Of a stretch of DNA of 64,000 bases, positions 1 to 38,697 are shown piece by piece (the stretch's first letter is position 1; every line of letters starts with the position of its first letter). The notes under the pieces were generated by a model. It had not been told where the DNA came from and did no database searches. It saw only the letters and a program-made list of their open reading frames with translations. The DNA is from Hormiphora californensis (lineage: Eukaryota > Ctenophora > Tentaculata > Cydippida > Pleurobrachiidae), in the NCBI GenBank assembly GCA_020137815.1, contig CM035353.1:6790298-6854297 (forward strand), read 5' to 3'. A program made the translations under genes and the position numbers.

Positions 1-25506
<25,506 letters not shown>

Positions 25507-25796
25507 CAATTCATAATTCTGCATAAAATTGTGAACGTTTAAAATTTACGTCGAGCAAATCAAGACCATGAAGTTAGTGGAGTACTGGACTGCACAAACC
25601 AAGCGAAGTGCTGGTGTGCCTCGGCCCTCGGTATGTGAGTTTGGAGAATCTTACTGCAGAGTTCTGGACAAAGCAGATAAATGAACTTTTGAAAATCAGC
25701 TCAAACTCCTTTAAGCTTTGACAACAAGAGAAAAAATGAGAGAAAACCTGCATCGGGGCCGGAGGCACTGCATGGCTTTACAGTTTCTCAGCGGTG

Positions 25797-25935
25797 ACTG
25801 GTGCGCCGTCATATTGGCATTTGGCTGCCCACATACAGCGTAAACCAAAGCGTTGTCCACGACGTACGCAGTAGTCCCCTGACATATTGGCGCGTCTTGG
25901 ACTTCGTGGACAACGCTTTGTGTGGCGCTGTGCGG
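25797..25935. repeat. Short inverted repeat
   Basis: CCAAAGCGTTGTCCACGA and the complementary CGTGGACAACGCTTTG face each other about 35 bp apart. This is probably a small MITE or hairpin upstream of the giant gene. Confidence 0.5.
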
Positions 25936-26333
25936 TCGACGGAGGACCACCGTCAGCCGTGCTCGCCCTTCTGTGGACGGGGCCAGGGGTTAAAGCCCCA
26001 ATCAAGGGAAGTTGGGTTAAAACCCCTCACTGAGGCCCTTACAGGGGTGTCCAGGGGCTACCCATTCAATACGCGGAAGGCTGAACATTTTTGGGTTTTC
26101 CGTTTTCCCTCTTTCGGAATTTGGTTCGATTTTTTAACAAAACCCGATTTGTTTGTTGAACTTTGTATTGTTTGCGTTTCAAAATTAATATTGTTTATGC
26201 GCGCTATGCGCGCGGCTCAAATTTGCGTCATAGTTTCAAATTTTGAGCGCAAGTCGGTATCGCGCATCCTTCATTTGTTGGTTGGTTGGTCCTTCATTTG
26301 TGCATCGCGTACCAGGCCATAATAGTTATTTTC

Positions 26334-27001
<668 letters not shown>

Positions 27002-27198
27002 AGATTGAAGAATACAACTGTTTTTGGTTTGATCTGGTAAACTCAAATAAGAATGAACAAAATCAAATAGTCATGGAGTTGCTGTTACATCAATCATCAA
27101 CCAGCGATTAGGTCTTCTTCAATTGAGACACGTCATGTCTACGAGTTGCCATGGCTACCATGGTTACCACGGCCGCAGTGATGGAGTTGCAGAGATAT

Positions 27199-27600
27199 CT
27201 ACATATCGTTGCAGAGGAACTGCTTGGCCATGTTGATGATCATGTTGATGATGTCCATCTGCCTCTCCTCAACCTATAGGAGGGGGAATAAGGGATTAAC
27301 AAGTGTCACAGTTCTGTAAACCGGGCGTGACCAGGATATAAACACAGTGCCAAAATATCGGATCAAATGATTTTGGGAAAGTGCAGGCCGCGTTGTGACA
27401 ACGGCACTTAACTCAGGGAATATTCAATGAAATCACCCTCTATTACATACCTCGACCTCAGAGTTGCACAGGAATCCCTTCAGCATGTTGATGATCATGT
27501 TAATGATGTCCATCTGCCTCTCCTCCACGTGCAGGGGAGGGGGAGGGAGGGAGAAAGAGAGGGCCATACAGGCGGCAAAGATAACAGCAAAGTACTTCAT
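27199..27600 (-). CDS. Small secreted protein, 74 residues, with a duplicated exon
   Basis: Exon 1 (27600-27451) encodes MKYFAVIFAACMALSFS, a signal peptide, then a Pro run and HVEERQMDIINMIINM followed by LKGFLCN. It ends in phase 0 at GAG|GTATGT. Exon 2 (27273-27199) starts after TATAG and encodes VEERQMDIINMIINM, AKQFLCN and DM before TAG. The two mature blocks match at about 19 of 22 positions, one per exon, each ending in a single Cys (FLCN). The helices are amphipathic. It could be a secreted hormone-like, antimicrobial or structural peptide; no family is recognised. Start choice: the only ATG giving a signal peptide. A TATA box lies 55 bp upstream, and exon 2 is about 200 bp from the CAGA array. 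Confidence 0.78.
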
Positions 27601-27654
27601 TATTAGTTGGTAGATGGATGTCCAGTGGAATAGTTAAAATATCTACCATAGTGA

Positions 27655-27664
27655 CCCTTTTATA
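27655..27664 (-). promoter_or_regulatory. TATA box of the small secreted-protein gene
   Basis: On the minus strand TATAAAAGGG lies 55 bp before the ATG at 27600, the right distance for a short 5' leader. Confidence 0.55.
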
Positions 27665-27721
27665 CCAAATCAGGGGGGCGTTGACTGTTGCCAGGTGTGC
27701 GGCTGTTGCAAAGTTAGACAA

Positions 27722-28154
27722 TAGATATAGGGAGACCTTGGTTGGTTTATGTTATTTTTAACACATTCATCGTTTTTTCACACCCTATTTTATGAAGGTG
27801 TAAATCTGTGATAGACAAATCGGAAATACTATGAATTATATTTAAAATTGGGCCAAGGGGTATAAAGACACAGTAATTTATGGGTAAAGCTCAAGAGTTA
27901 ATTTATTATAAAATATTCATCAAATTATGTATAAACGAAAAAGCGTTGTCCGTAAAAGTAAAAAAGTCCTATTTATTTGTCCATATTTTACCAATTGTTC
28001 ATTGTTCATCTAGATGCATCTTTCATTGAGTCAATGAGTCATCGACATAATTGTGTTCTGCAATCGGCAGTATTATTATAGTGCTGCAGTTTATACAATA
28101 TAACGCTAAGATTTAATGTAAGAAAGGATGATCCCACGCGGCTTGAAACCACTA
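27722..28154. other. AT-rich intergenic DNA, nothing recognised
   Basis: This lies between the small secreted gene and foldback element 2. No open frame, repeat or motif stands out. Confidence 0.5.
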
Positions 28155-29641
28155 CACGGTGTCCCTTAAGGAGGTGAAACCTCGACTAGATAAAGTTTTT
28201 TGGAGACCGGACCTAGGTTACGTATTTTTGACCGAGGAATCCGAAAAACATAAAATTAAAATCGAAAACGTAGCGGTTTTTGCGTAAAACGGCAAAAACT
28301 GTCATTTTTCAGCGATTTTCGACTTTTTACGCTTTCTAGAGATTTTAAAAATATTTCCTTACAAGATATGATCTTGTGCTTCTAGACTAATAAAATACAA
28401 TCGATTTGCTACAAATTGGTCCCGGGTTTGTGTGATTTGGTTAAAAGCTCTCTTTACTGTGGCCCATCAAAGATAGCCACTCTGCAAATACGTTTTTGGC
28501 TCCTGTGGCCGCAGATGTAAACCAAAAGAAGATTTATTATACACCAAAATTTGCGTCTTCTCAAGGCGAATAACCTGGTTTTTACGAAATTTGATTTCAT
28601 GCAGGCGTTCAAAAATTACAGCCGAAAAACTGGTACAGTGGATTTCGGAAATACCCCTACTTCAACAAACCCTAATCCAGATAAGATTTCGAAAAATATA
28701 CATCTTCATACATGAAAATGAAGCTCAGACAAATGCCAATGTGATGCAAAAAACGGGAAGTGTGTAACTTATTTCGTTTAGAAGCTATAGCGAAAATAAA
28801 AGTGCTTGTATTTGCCTTGAAAACATCCTCTAAAAGCCCTAAAAAATAGCAAATCTGTCTAAAAATGCAATACGAATAAAATGTCACCTCCAGTGCACCA
28901 ACTTAGCCCCCTGTGGACAGAATTTGTTTGAAATTGTCAGAAATTGTCTGAAAGTATGGTTTTTAGAGGGTGTTTTCAAGGCAAATACAAGCACTTTTAT
29001 TTTCGCTATAGCTTCTAAACGAAATAAGTTACACACTTCCCGTTTTTTGCATCACATTGGCATTTGTCTGAGCTTCATTTTCATGTATGAAGATGTATAT
29101 TTTTCGAAATCTTATCTGGATTAGGGTTTGTTGAAGTAGGGGTATTTCCGAAATCCACTGTACCAGTTTTTTGGCTGTAATTTTTGAACGCCTGCATGAA
29201 ATCAAATTTCGTAAAAACCAGGTTATTCGCCTTGAGAAGACGCAAATTTTGGTGTATAATAAATCTTCTTTTGGTTTACATCTGCGGCCACAGGAGCCAA
29301 AAACGTATTTGCAGAGTGGCTATCTTTGATGGGCCACAGTAAAGAGAGCTTTTAACCAAATCACACAAACCCGGGACCAATTTGTAGCAAATTGATTGTC
29401 TTTTATTAGTCTAGAAGCACAAGATCATATCTTGTAAGGAAATATTTTTAAAATCTCTAGAAAGCGTAAAAAGTCGAAAATCGCTGAAAAATGATAGTTT
29501 TTGCCGTTTTACGCAAAAACCGCTACGTTTTCGATTTTAATTTTATGTTTTTCGGATTCCTCGGTCAAAAATACGTAACCTAGGTCCGGTCTCCAAAAAA
29601 CTTTATCTAGTCGAGGTTTCACCTCCTTAAGGGACACCGTG
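28155..29641. mobile_element. Foldback element 2, ends CACGGTGTCCC, 4-bp target duplication ACTA
   Basis: Two arms of about 680 bp, roughly 99% reverse-complementary, flank a spacer of about 120 bp (28837-28957). The ends are CACGGTGTCCC and its complement, similar to CACGGCGTGCC of foldback element 1, although the interiors differ. ACTA flanks both ends. The duplicated 66-71-residue open frames at 28672 and 28924 are the two arms, not genes. Confidence 0.88.
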
Positions 29642-29853
29642 ACTATCTATCTTTGTTAGATTCTAGTAAACATCTTATTTATCCCTTTTCAAATGTCGAT
29701 CAAAACGTGTTGTCATCATATTGGGAAGATAGAAGAAACACGAAAGCATGATAATACCAGTTATCACTGGTAGTTTATGTTTATACAAAACCTATCAATC
29801 CATCATAAATATTAACAAATTTCAAATTCTATTTCATAACTGTCCTCAACCGC

Positions 29854-32800
29854 TCAAAGTGTTATAAATAACAGTAATAAACTTACTAAACCAGTACTAA
29901 AATGTACACGGAACCCAGAGCCGTCCTTCTCACTGCCCTTCACTTCTTCAGGGTTGTTCACAATTATATCATCAGAAGATTCCTCTGTTGCCATGGGGAT
30001 AGGCTTATCAGTGACCTCAACCATAGGCTTATCAGTGACTTCAACCATAGGCTTATCAGTGACTTCAACCATAGGCTTATCAGTGACTTCAACAATAGGC
30101 TTATCAGTGACTTCAACCATAGGCTTATCAGTGACTTCAACCATAGGCTTATCAGTGACTTGAACTTCAGGCTTATCAGTGACTTCAACCATAGGCTTAT
30201 CAGTGACTTCAACCATAGGTTTATCAGTGACTTCAACCATAGGCTTATCAGTGACTTCAACCACAGCCTTATCAGTGACTTCAACCATAGGCTTATCAGT
30301 GACTTCTACCATAGGCTTATCAGTGACTTCAACCATAGGCTTATCAGTGACTTCAACCATAGGCTTATCAGTGACTTCAACCACAGCCTTATCAGTGACT
30401 TCAACCATAGGCTTATCAGTGACTTCTACCATAGGCTTATCAGTGACTTCAACCATAGGCTTATCAGTGACTTCAACCATAGGCTTATCAGTGACTTCAA
30501 CCATAGGTTTATCAGTGACTTCAACCATAGGTTTATCAGTTACTTCAACCACCGCCTTATCAGAGACTTCGACCATAGGTTTATCAGTTACTTCAACCAC
30601 CGCCTTATCAGTGACTTCAACCATAGGTTTATCAGTTACTTCAACCACCGCCTTATCAGTAACTTCAACCATAGGCTTATCAGTGACCTCAACCATAGGC
30701 TTATCAGTGACCTCAACCACCGCCTTATCAGTGACTTCAACTTCAGGCTTATCAGTGGCTTCAACTTCAGGCTTATCAGTGACTTCAACCATAGGCTTAT
30801 CAGTGACTTCAACCACCGCCTTATCAGTGACTTCAACCATAGGTTTATCAGTTACTTCAACCACCGCCTTATCAGTGACTTCAACCATAGGTTTATCAGT
30901 TACATCAACCACCGCCTTATCAGTGACTTCAACCATAGGCTTATCAGTGACCTCAACCACCGCCTTATCAGTGACTTCAACCATAGGCTTATCAGTGACT
31001 TCAACCATAGGCTTATCAGTGACTTCAACTTCAGGCTTATCAGTGACTTCGACCATAGGCTTATCAGTGACTTCAACTACCGCCTTATCAGTGACTTCAA
31101 CCATAGGCTTATCAGTGACTTCAACCATAGGCTTTTCAGTGACTTCAACCATAGGTTTATCAGTTACTTCAACCACCGCCTTATAAGTGACTTCAACCAT
31201 AGGTTTATCAGTGACTTCAACCATAGGTTTATCAGTTACTTCAACCACCGCCTTATCAGTGACTTCAACCATAGGTTTATCAGTGACTTCAACCATAGGT
31301 TTATCAGTTACTTCAACCACCGCCTTATCAGTGACTTCAACCATAGGCTTATCAGTGACTTCAACCATAGGCTTTTCAGTGACTTCAACCATAGGTTTAT
31401 CAGTTACTTCAACCACCGCCTTATAAGTGACTTCAACCATAGGTTTATCAGTGACTTCAACCATAGGTTTATCAGTTACTTCAACCACCGCCTTATCAGT
31501 AACTTCAACCATAGGTTTATCAGTTACATCAACCACCGCCTTATCAGTGACTTCAACCATAGGCTTATCAGTGACCTCAACCACCGCCTTATCAGTGACT
31601 TCAACCATAGGCTTATCAGTGACTTCAACCATAGGCTTATCAGTGACTTCAACTTCAGGCTTATCAGTGACTTCGACCATAGGCTTATCAGTGACTTCAA
31701 CCACCGCCTTATCAGTGACTTCAACCATAGGTTTATCAGTTACTTCAACCACCGCCTTATCAGTGACTTCAACCACCGCCTTATCAGTGACTTCAACCAT
31801 AGGCTTATCAGTGACTTCAACCACCGCCTTATCAGTGACTTCAACCATAGGTTTATCAGTTACTTCAACCACCGCCTTATCAGTGACTTCAACCACCGCC
31901 TTATCAGTGACTTCAACCATAGGCTTATCAGTGACCTCAACCACCGCCTTATCAGTGACTTCAACCATAGGCTTAACAGTGACTTCAACCATAGGCTTAT
32001 CAGTGACTTCAACTTCAGGCTTATCAGTGACTTCGACCATAGGCTTATCAGTGACTTCAACCATAGGCTTATCAGTGACTTCAACCACCGCCTTATCAGT
32101 GACTTCAACCATAGGTTTATCAGTGACTTCAACCATAGGCTTTTCAGTGACTTCAACCATAGGTTTATCAGTTACTTCAACCACCGCCTTATCAGTGACT
32201 TCAACCATAGGCTTATCAGTGACCTCAACCACCGCCTTATCAGTGACTTCAACCATAGGCTTATCAGTGAATTCAACCACAGCCTTATCAGTGACTTCTA
32301 CCATAGGCTTATCAGTGACTTCAACCATAGGTTTATCAGTGACTTCAACTTCAGGCTTATCAGTGACCTCAACCACCGCCTTATCAGTGACTTCAACCAT
32401 AGATTTATCAGTGACTTCAACCATAGGCTTATCAGTGACTTCAACTTCAGGTTTATCAGTGACTTCAACCACCGCCTTATCAGTGGCTTTCTCAGTCACT
32501 ACTTTGTCAATTACTGCTTTCTCTGTCGCTGATTTTTCAGTCACCTCCTTATCAGTGGTTTCAACTTCAAGTTTTTTGGTGACTTCCATTTCATCTGTGA
32601 TAACTTTTGGTTCAACAGTTGCTAATTTGAATCCATCGCTTCCTGCCACAGTTTCTGTCATCAATTTAGTCACCTCTTTTTCAGTCGCTGCTTTGTCAGT
32701 CACTGGTTTCTGAGTGATCACTTTTTCAGTCACCCCCTTCTCGGTCATTTCTCTTTCAGTCACTTGTTTTTCAGTGGTCACTTTCTCAGTCACTGGTTTC

Positions 32801-35800
32801 TCGGTCACTGGTTTCTCGGTTACTGCTGTTTCAGTCACCACTTTTTCAGTCATCACTTTCTCGGTTGTCGGTTTCTCAGTCACTCCCTTCTCGGTCATTG
32901 GTTTTTCACTCACCTCTTTTTCAGTCACCATTTTCTCAGTCGCTGCTTTGTCAGTCACTTGTTTTTCAGTGGTCATTTTCTCAGTCACTGGTTTCTCAGT
33001 CACTGCTTTTTCAGTCACTCCCTTCTCGGTCACTGCTTTGTCAGTCACTGCTATTTCAGTCACTTGTTTTTCAGTGGTCACTTTCTCAGTCACTGGTTTC
33101 TCAGTCACTGCTTTTTCAGTCACTCCCTTCTCGGTCACTGCTTTGTCAGTCACTGCTTTTTCAGTTACCTCTTTCTCAGCCACTGGTTTCTCGGTCACTG
33201 CTTTGTCAGTCACTGCTTTTTCAGTCACTCCCTTCTCGGTCACTGCTTTGTCAGTCACTGCTTTTTCAGTTACCTCTTTTTCAGTCACTGGTTTTTCAGT
33301 CACTGGTTTCTCAGTCACTCCCTTCTCAGTTACTGGTTTCTCAGTCACTTGTTTTTCAGTGGTCACTTTCTCAGTCACTGGTTTCTCGGTCACTGGTTTC
33401 TCAGTCACTACTTCCAAAGTCACCACTTTTTCAGTCAAAACTTTCTCAGTCACTGGTTTGTCAGTGACAACTTTTTCAGTCACCATTTTCTCAGTCACTG
33501 CTTTTTCAGTTACTGGTTTGTCAGTCACCATTTTCTCAGTCACCACTTTGGTGGCCAGCTCCTCATCAATAGGGGGTCCAGAGGAGCCTGTTATTAGCTC
33601 CATAGTGGGTTGGACGGTAGGGTCCGATACATCACTGTATTGTGACCCAGTTGTTGCAGTGGGGAACTCTTTTCCATTGGTTACAACTCTCCTTACATGG
33701 TACCACACTTCGTTTACCCACACACTTTCTCAGTCACTGGTTTTTCAGATTCGGTTAAAGTTACTGTCACTTCCCCAGGATGAGGATTGGAAGTCACTGG
33801 TGTAAGACCTTGGTTGCAGTTGACTCTGCCACTGCTGCAGCCTCATCCGCGATTCTGAAAAGATTTGAGGCGGTTGGTAATTTGAATTTAAGGTTTTCAG
33901 TACGTACCGCATATTACAGTACATCAGGAACCGATCGAATCAGGAAATACTGGTCCCTGATTGGCTGAAAACCAGTCATGTGACCTAAATTACGAGCTCT
34001 GATTGGTTGTTTACTTGGTCCGGTCGGTTCCTGGTATATTACAGTACATGTGTGTGTGAGATGATTGTTGGGAAGCTCACAAAACACACACCCTAGGTAG
34101 CACCCGGTGAGAAATCACAGGAAATCTGTCAACGCTTGACGATATAAGAAAACTCGTAGAGAGGGAAAGCAAGGGAGGGAAAGAGAGGGAAAGCGGAAAG
34201 AGAGGGAAAGAAAAGAAGAGGGAGAGGAAACGGAAAGAGAGGGAAAGCGAGGGAGGGAAAGAGAGGGAGGAGAGGGAAAGAAAAGGAGAGGGAGAGGAAA
34301 CGGAAAGAGAGGGAAAGAAAAGGAGAGGGAGAGGAAACGGAAAGAGAGTATTTGCTGGACCCATACAAACTAGCCTTCAATTTTAACATCCCATAGTATG
34401 TATGAATTTGTTAAAAATTCCCAGTAAATCTAACTCATACACGTAGGAATTTCTCAAAGCAAATGAAGTTGGATGGAACTGATTTCAGAAAGTAACCTAT
34501 AAATGACGGTGCGATTGCAGTTAAATGTGGACCCGATATCTGCAGCTGCAAGTGTAGTATAATACCTGAGGTGGGTACTAGGACAAGTGTAGTCGAGGCC
34601 TCATCCGCCTCCTCCTTCTCGGAGTGGACTGCTGGTAATGTAACCACTGGACCGGGAGTTGGCTTGGTAGGGGTGGGATGGGCCGTGGAGGTAGCAAGAG
34701 GATCACTCGGCCCGGTAACTGTAATATAGGTCAAATTAGAACTGAAAACTCATTTCATAATTAACTTATTGGTTACTATTATAATTGGTGAACTATGTGA
34801 ACATATTACCTTCAGGGAGAGTTAGTGGAACGATATCATCTCCATAATCCCCTGTCGTTGTATCACCCTCTTTACCGGTGTCTGTACCCTTTGACGATGT
34901 AACCTTGTCAGTCACTACCTTATCAGTGGTGACAAGTCCATCTGGTCCTAAAGTCACTACGTGGTTTGATTCAGTGGACCCTGTAATTAGTTCCAACGTT
35001 GGTTCAGGCTCAGTAGAGAGATTCACAGTGACAGCTTTCAACTCCGGTATAGTTGGGATCCATTTCATCTTTAGTAGTTACGACATTCTCTACATGATCT
35101 CGGTGAGTTTGCTCGTGCCCAGCTCCTCATCAATAGGGGGTCCAGAGGAGCCTGTTATTAGCTCCATAGTGGGTTGGACGGTAGGGTCCGATACAACACC
35201 GTATTGTGACCCAGTTGTTGCAGTGGGGAACTCTTTTCCATTGGTTACAACTCCTTCTGTTACCATGGTTACCACAACTTTCTCAGTCACTTGATCAGGG
35301 ATATCATCAGTTTTCCCATTGACCCAGATAGTGCTGCTTGGAGTACCTTTAGATACCACTTCACCAGTAGTAGGAGTAATTTGAGTAGTTCCCGATCTAG
35401 TTTGCTCAGATTCGGTAGTTAGATCTGCAGTTTCACCGGCTGGCTTTGAGTTGGTAGCAGGTTCCATTTCAGTTTTGTAATGATAGCTTGGTGTCACGGA
35501 TTCCTGTTCCCATATAGTGGCACTTGCCGTCTCCTTGCTGAGAGTCTTATAATGGTAAGAAGTTGAAACTTCGCCACTGATTGTCGAGGGGTCCTCCGTC
35601 CCTGAACTGAGAGTTTTAAACCGTGCTTCTGTGACACTTGGTGTGACTGAAGGTGTTGCAGAGATAGTTTCTGTTACAGTAACACCCGGTCTAGTGTGGA
35701 GGGTACTGGAGACTGGGCGTCGTCGTCGGTTTGTGGTTTCTTTTTCAACGGTTGAGCTGTGAATTGTGGCTCGGTACGGTGTTGTTTCGCGACTCTTGGT

Positions 35801-37599
35801 CGTTGAAGGATCTGCAGTAAGGTGTTCAGTGGTTGAAGGATCTGCAGTTTGGTGTTCGGTGGTTGAAAGACCTGCAGAATGGTGTTCAGTGGTTGAAGGA
35901 CCTGCAGTTTGGTGCTCAGTGGTTGAAGGATCGGTTCGGACTTCAGTGGTCAAAGATGGATGGGTTTCGAAACTGGTTGAAGGATCGGTAGGTCTACCAG
36001 TAGTAGTTGTTGAAGGATCAGTAGTGGTTGAATCTTCACTGCTCAGTGTCACCCATTTCTCAGAAACACTAGGTGTCTTGCTCCTAACTGCCCCCCGACT
36101 AAGAGTTTCATAATGGTAAGATGTTGCTTGCTCTCCGGCGGTGCTAAATGTATCGGCTGCATCACTTAATGTCACCACTCTCTCACCGATACTTCCACTT
36201 CCCGTTTGTATAACTGATCCAGAATGGGTTTTGTAATGGTAAGATGTTGTGATTGCAGGGCGGCCAGTTGCATCAACATCATCATCAGTGATCACTGTCT
36301 CCATACCTCTTGATTCATGTCCCTCGGAGCTATCTCTGATTTGTTCGGTAACCCGTGCAGCAGTGGACCTGAGACCTGTAGTTTTACTCTCTGTGGTAGG
36401 TCTGGCATCAGTAGTTGTATCCGATACCTCTCCATCCCAGGGGTTGTTCCAATCGGGACTTGTCGCTAAAACACCACCACCATCATCGGTAACCATGGTA
36501 ACCACAACAACTCCATCTTCACTGGTAACGACTTCCTTGGGTTGATCACTATCAGCTGATGTCGTGACCAGTTCCCTTTCTTGGTGCACTGTGGAAGGTG
36601 GTTCAGAAGAGTCCAGCTCTCGACCCTCTGTTGTTGAAACTGGACCTCTGATCTCTGTCGTGATGTTGGAACTTAGTTCCCGCTCGGGATCAGGGTTAGT
36701 GGTGGAGATTTCTCGACTCTCTACTGTAGTAGCAGTAACTCGTGCCTCCCTGGCCTCTGTGTTAGTATCCGTGCTGAGAGAACTATCCTTCAACTCACCA
36801 TTAGAAGACCCGGTGATGGTACTTCTAGTAGCAAGAGAACTGTCCTCCTCCTTATCACTAGAAGCAGCAGTGGTGCGATGGAAGTAGGAGGTTGGGACTG
36901 TCTGGTGTAGGGAGGAGGGAGGGGCTGTTCCACCTTCATTCACACCTACTGATGGTGGACTGCTCTCATGGCCCTGATCTTCTGTTACTGGTTCCGTTGT
37001 GTACCCCTCTGTGGGAGGGGAGCTTGCCAGATCTTCCTCGAGCTTCTCAGTAGCAGTTGCTGTGGTAACCGCACCTGAATGGAGAATGGAGTGGTTTATG
37101 AACGAGTCATACGATAGGATCATGAACGGTTCTGAGCTGATATATCCTTCAAGTTTCTAAGTTTGGTTTACTATCTTCTGCACGGTGCACCTATCTGCTA
37201 TAATAACATATCTGATATCCTATCTTGTGGAGATGATTCACGTACTGCGTATATGGGTGGTAGCACTGGGAGGGAAAGTTAGTTCGTCTAGACACCCACT
37301 AGTCTTCCCGTTCCTGCACATATCTCTCTTGACTGGGTCGTGGGAAAGAAGGAATGTATTATATCAGTCGAGACGAATCAGCAACAGCATAACTATCATA
37401 CGAGAACCGAGACAAGAATTATCATGGGTAGACTGGTTACAGGAACCGATCTGAATACGTGACGCTTACCATGGCACGTACGTACGCAAAGCTGAGGTGA
37501 AATTTATTTCATATTTGGAGGCTTACCTCTTTCTTCGATGTATCTTCCTGATACTGGTGTAACTGCTAGTAGTGCCAATAATACCACCGAGTGGAGCAT
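29854..37599 (-). CDS. Large secreted Ser/Thr-rich, probably GPI-anchored mucin-like protein
   Basis: Exon 1 (37599-37527) is a signal peptide, MLHSVVLLALLAVTPVSG, ending in phase 1. Exon 2 (37074 to about 35090) is a long Ser/Thr/Pro-rich frame with STTEHxTADP-type decapeptides and four SYHYKT-like motifs. Exon 3 (about 35068-34810) and exon 4 (34718-34566) continue it. The last coding block (about 33720-29854) has VTEKP-type and then VTDKPMVE-type repeats. It ends in KDGSGFRVHF plus the hydrophobic STGLVSLLLLFITL, a typical GPI-attachment signal. This implies a long extended cell-surface protein; adhesion or barrier roles are inferred. The joins between exons 2 and 3 and into the last block are unclear: frames are interrupted near 35090 and 33700-33800, by indels or unrecognised splice sites. 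No known family is recognised beyond the general type. Confidence 0.65.
29999..32490. repeat. 24-bp coding minisatellite (about 100 copies)
   Basis: The unit encodes VEVTDKPM on the minus strand, with variants ending AV or PE in place of PM. It repeats without frame loss for about 2.5 kb. Because 24 is a multiple of 3 and the unit lacks stops in several frames, plus-strand frames of up to 876 residues are also open. These are shadows. Confidence 0.93.
32490..33560. repeat. 15-bp coding repeat encoding VTEKx units
   Basis: This is an array of pentapeptide units VTEK(P/A/G/M/E), with VTDK variants, upstream of the 24-bp array in the same reading frame. It is less homogeneous than the 24-bp array, as if older. 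Confidence 0.88.
33925..34033 (+). mobile_element. 109-bp hAT-like MITE, copy A
   Basis: Ends CAGGAACCGATCG ... CGGTCGGTTCCTG; the interior matches copies B and C. A 14-bp direct repeat (ATATTACAGTACAT) flanks it, two bases offset on the right. It lies between the last coding block of the mucin-like gene and its exon 4. Confidence 0.8.
34145..34350. repeat. Purine-rich GGGAAAG minisatellite
   Basis: Irregular repeats of GAGAGGGAAAG and AGGGAGAGGAAACGG, in an intron of the mucin-like gene. Confidence 0.85.
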
Positions 37600-37683
37600 G
37601 CATTGCGTTCAGTATTATAGCTCAGTCTAGCCGTGAATATATTCTACTGAAAAGCATAGGTGGTATAATTCAAATTTTATATA

Positions 37684-37751
37684 CAGTCATACCTCGATTT
37701 AACGGCACCCTCGGGGGAAAGGGTTTTGTCCGTTACATCGGGGTCCGACTT
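37684..37751. mobile_element. 68-bp Tigger/pogo-like MITE
   Basis: Ends CAGTCATACCTCGATTTA and GGGTCCGACTT, flanked by TA. It shares an internal TCGGGGGAAAGGG segment with the copy at 60769. Confidence 0.65.
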
Positions 37752-38140
37752 TACTTATAGTTTAGCAGTTAACCGTCACAACAGCCGTGCTCATATAGTT
37801 TGTTCGAGAACCACACGTGGTACGAAACAGCTTTACAATATTGCCATTTGGATTACCTGCGCAGTGTTAAAACCAAAATGGTACAATATGGTTCGAATTG
37901 GAGACTCACATCACTAAAGAATGCAGACGCAATACTATTTAATTAATTAATTAATATAAATTAATAATATGAAGTACATAGACCAATTGTATAAACGATA
38001 TAATAGCATCAGCAAGGTACATGCTTTACGTCAATTTGACTCGACTTACAAAAGTTAAAAGATGATGACATAAATAGAGTGATCAAAGCTATAAGCTCAG
38101 TCATGGTAGGGTTTCTCCCTTCCGTCTCTTCCTGCTTTTC
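37752..38140. other. Intergenic DNA 5' of the mucin-like gene, nothing recognised
   Basis: AT-rich, with short open frames lacking protein features. Confidence 0.45.
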
Positions 38141-38443
<303 letters not shown>

Positions 38444-38636
38444 CCATCTCTCTTTTGATATATCCTTATAGGCAACTATAGCGAAAGAGGCGTATGCCGC
38501 GAGGATGACTTCAGATATTGTCTTGTCACGTAAAGGGCGTTAAAGAGATATGGATCACAGTCTCATATCATCTCGATAAGCGATATCAATTCGATATTTA
38601 AACTGAGCTACTTTAATCAAAATTATGGGCTTCGAA

Positions 38637-38697
38637 GCTGAATCTCTTTACTATAGTAATCAAGCGCTTCATTACTATAGAAGTAAAGAGATTCAGC
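38637..38697. repeat. Short hairpin
   Basis: GCTGAATCTCTTTACTATAG and its complement (with a small bulge) lie about 10 bp apart. It could be a tiny MITE. Confidence 0.6.

Noticed and set aside
28155-28161. CACGGTG terminus resembling the heptamer of V(D)J signals and Transib elements
   Set aside because: Transib makes 5-bp duplications and has no long palindromic arms; both foldbacks here show 4-bp duplications, and no nonamer-like motif is placed correctly.
29902-33805. Plus-strand open frames of up to 876 residues (FNHRLISD-type and STIGLSVT-type repeats) opposite the mucin-like gene
   Set aside because: They arise because the 24-bp and 15-bp units are multiples of 3 without stops. They have no start context, signal, splice sites or non-repeat domain. 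The minus strand has the signal peptide and GPI tail.
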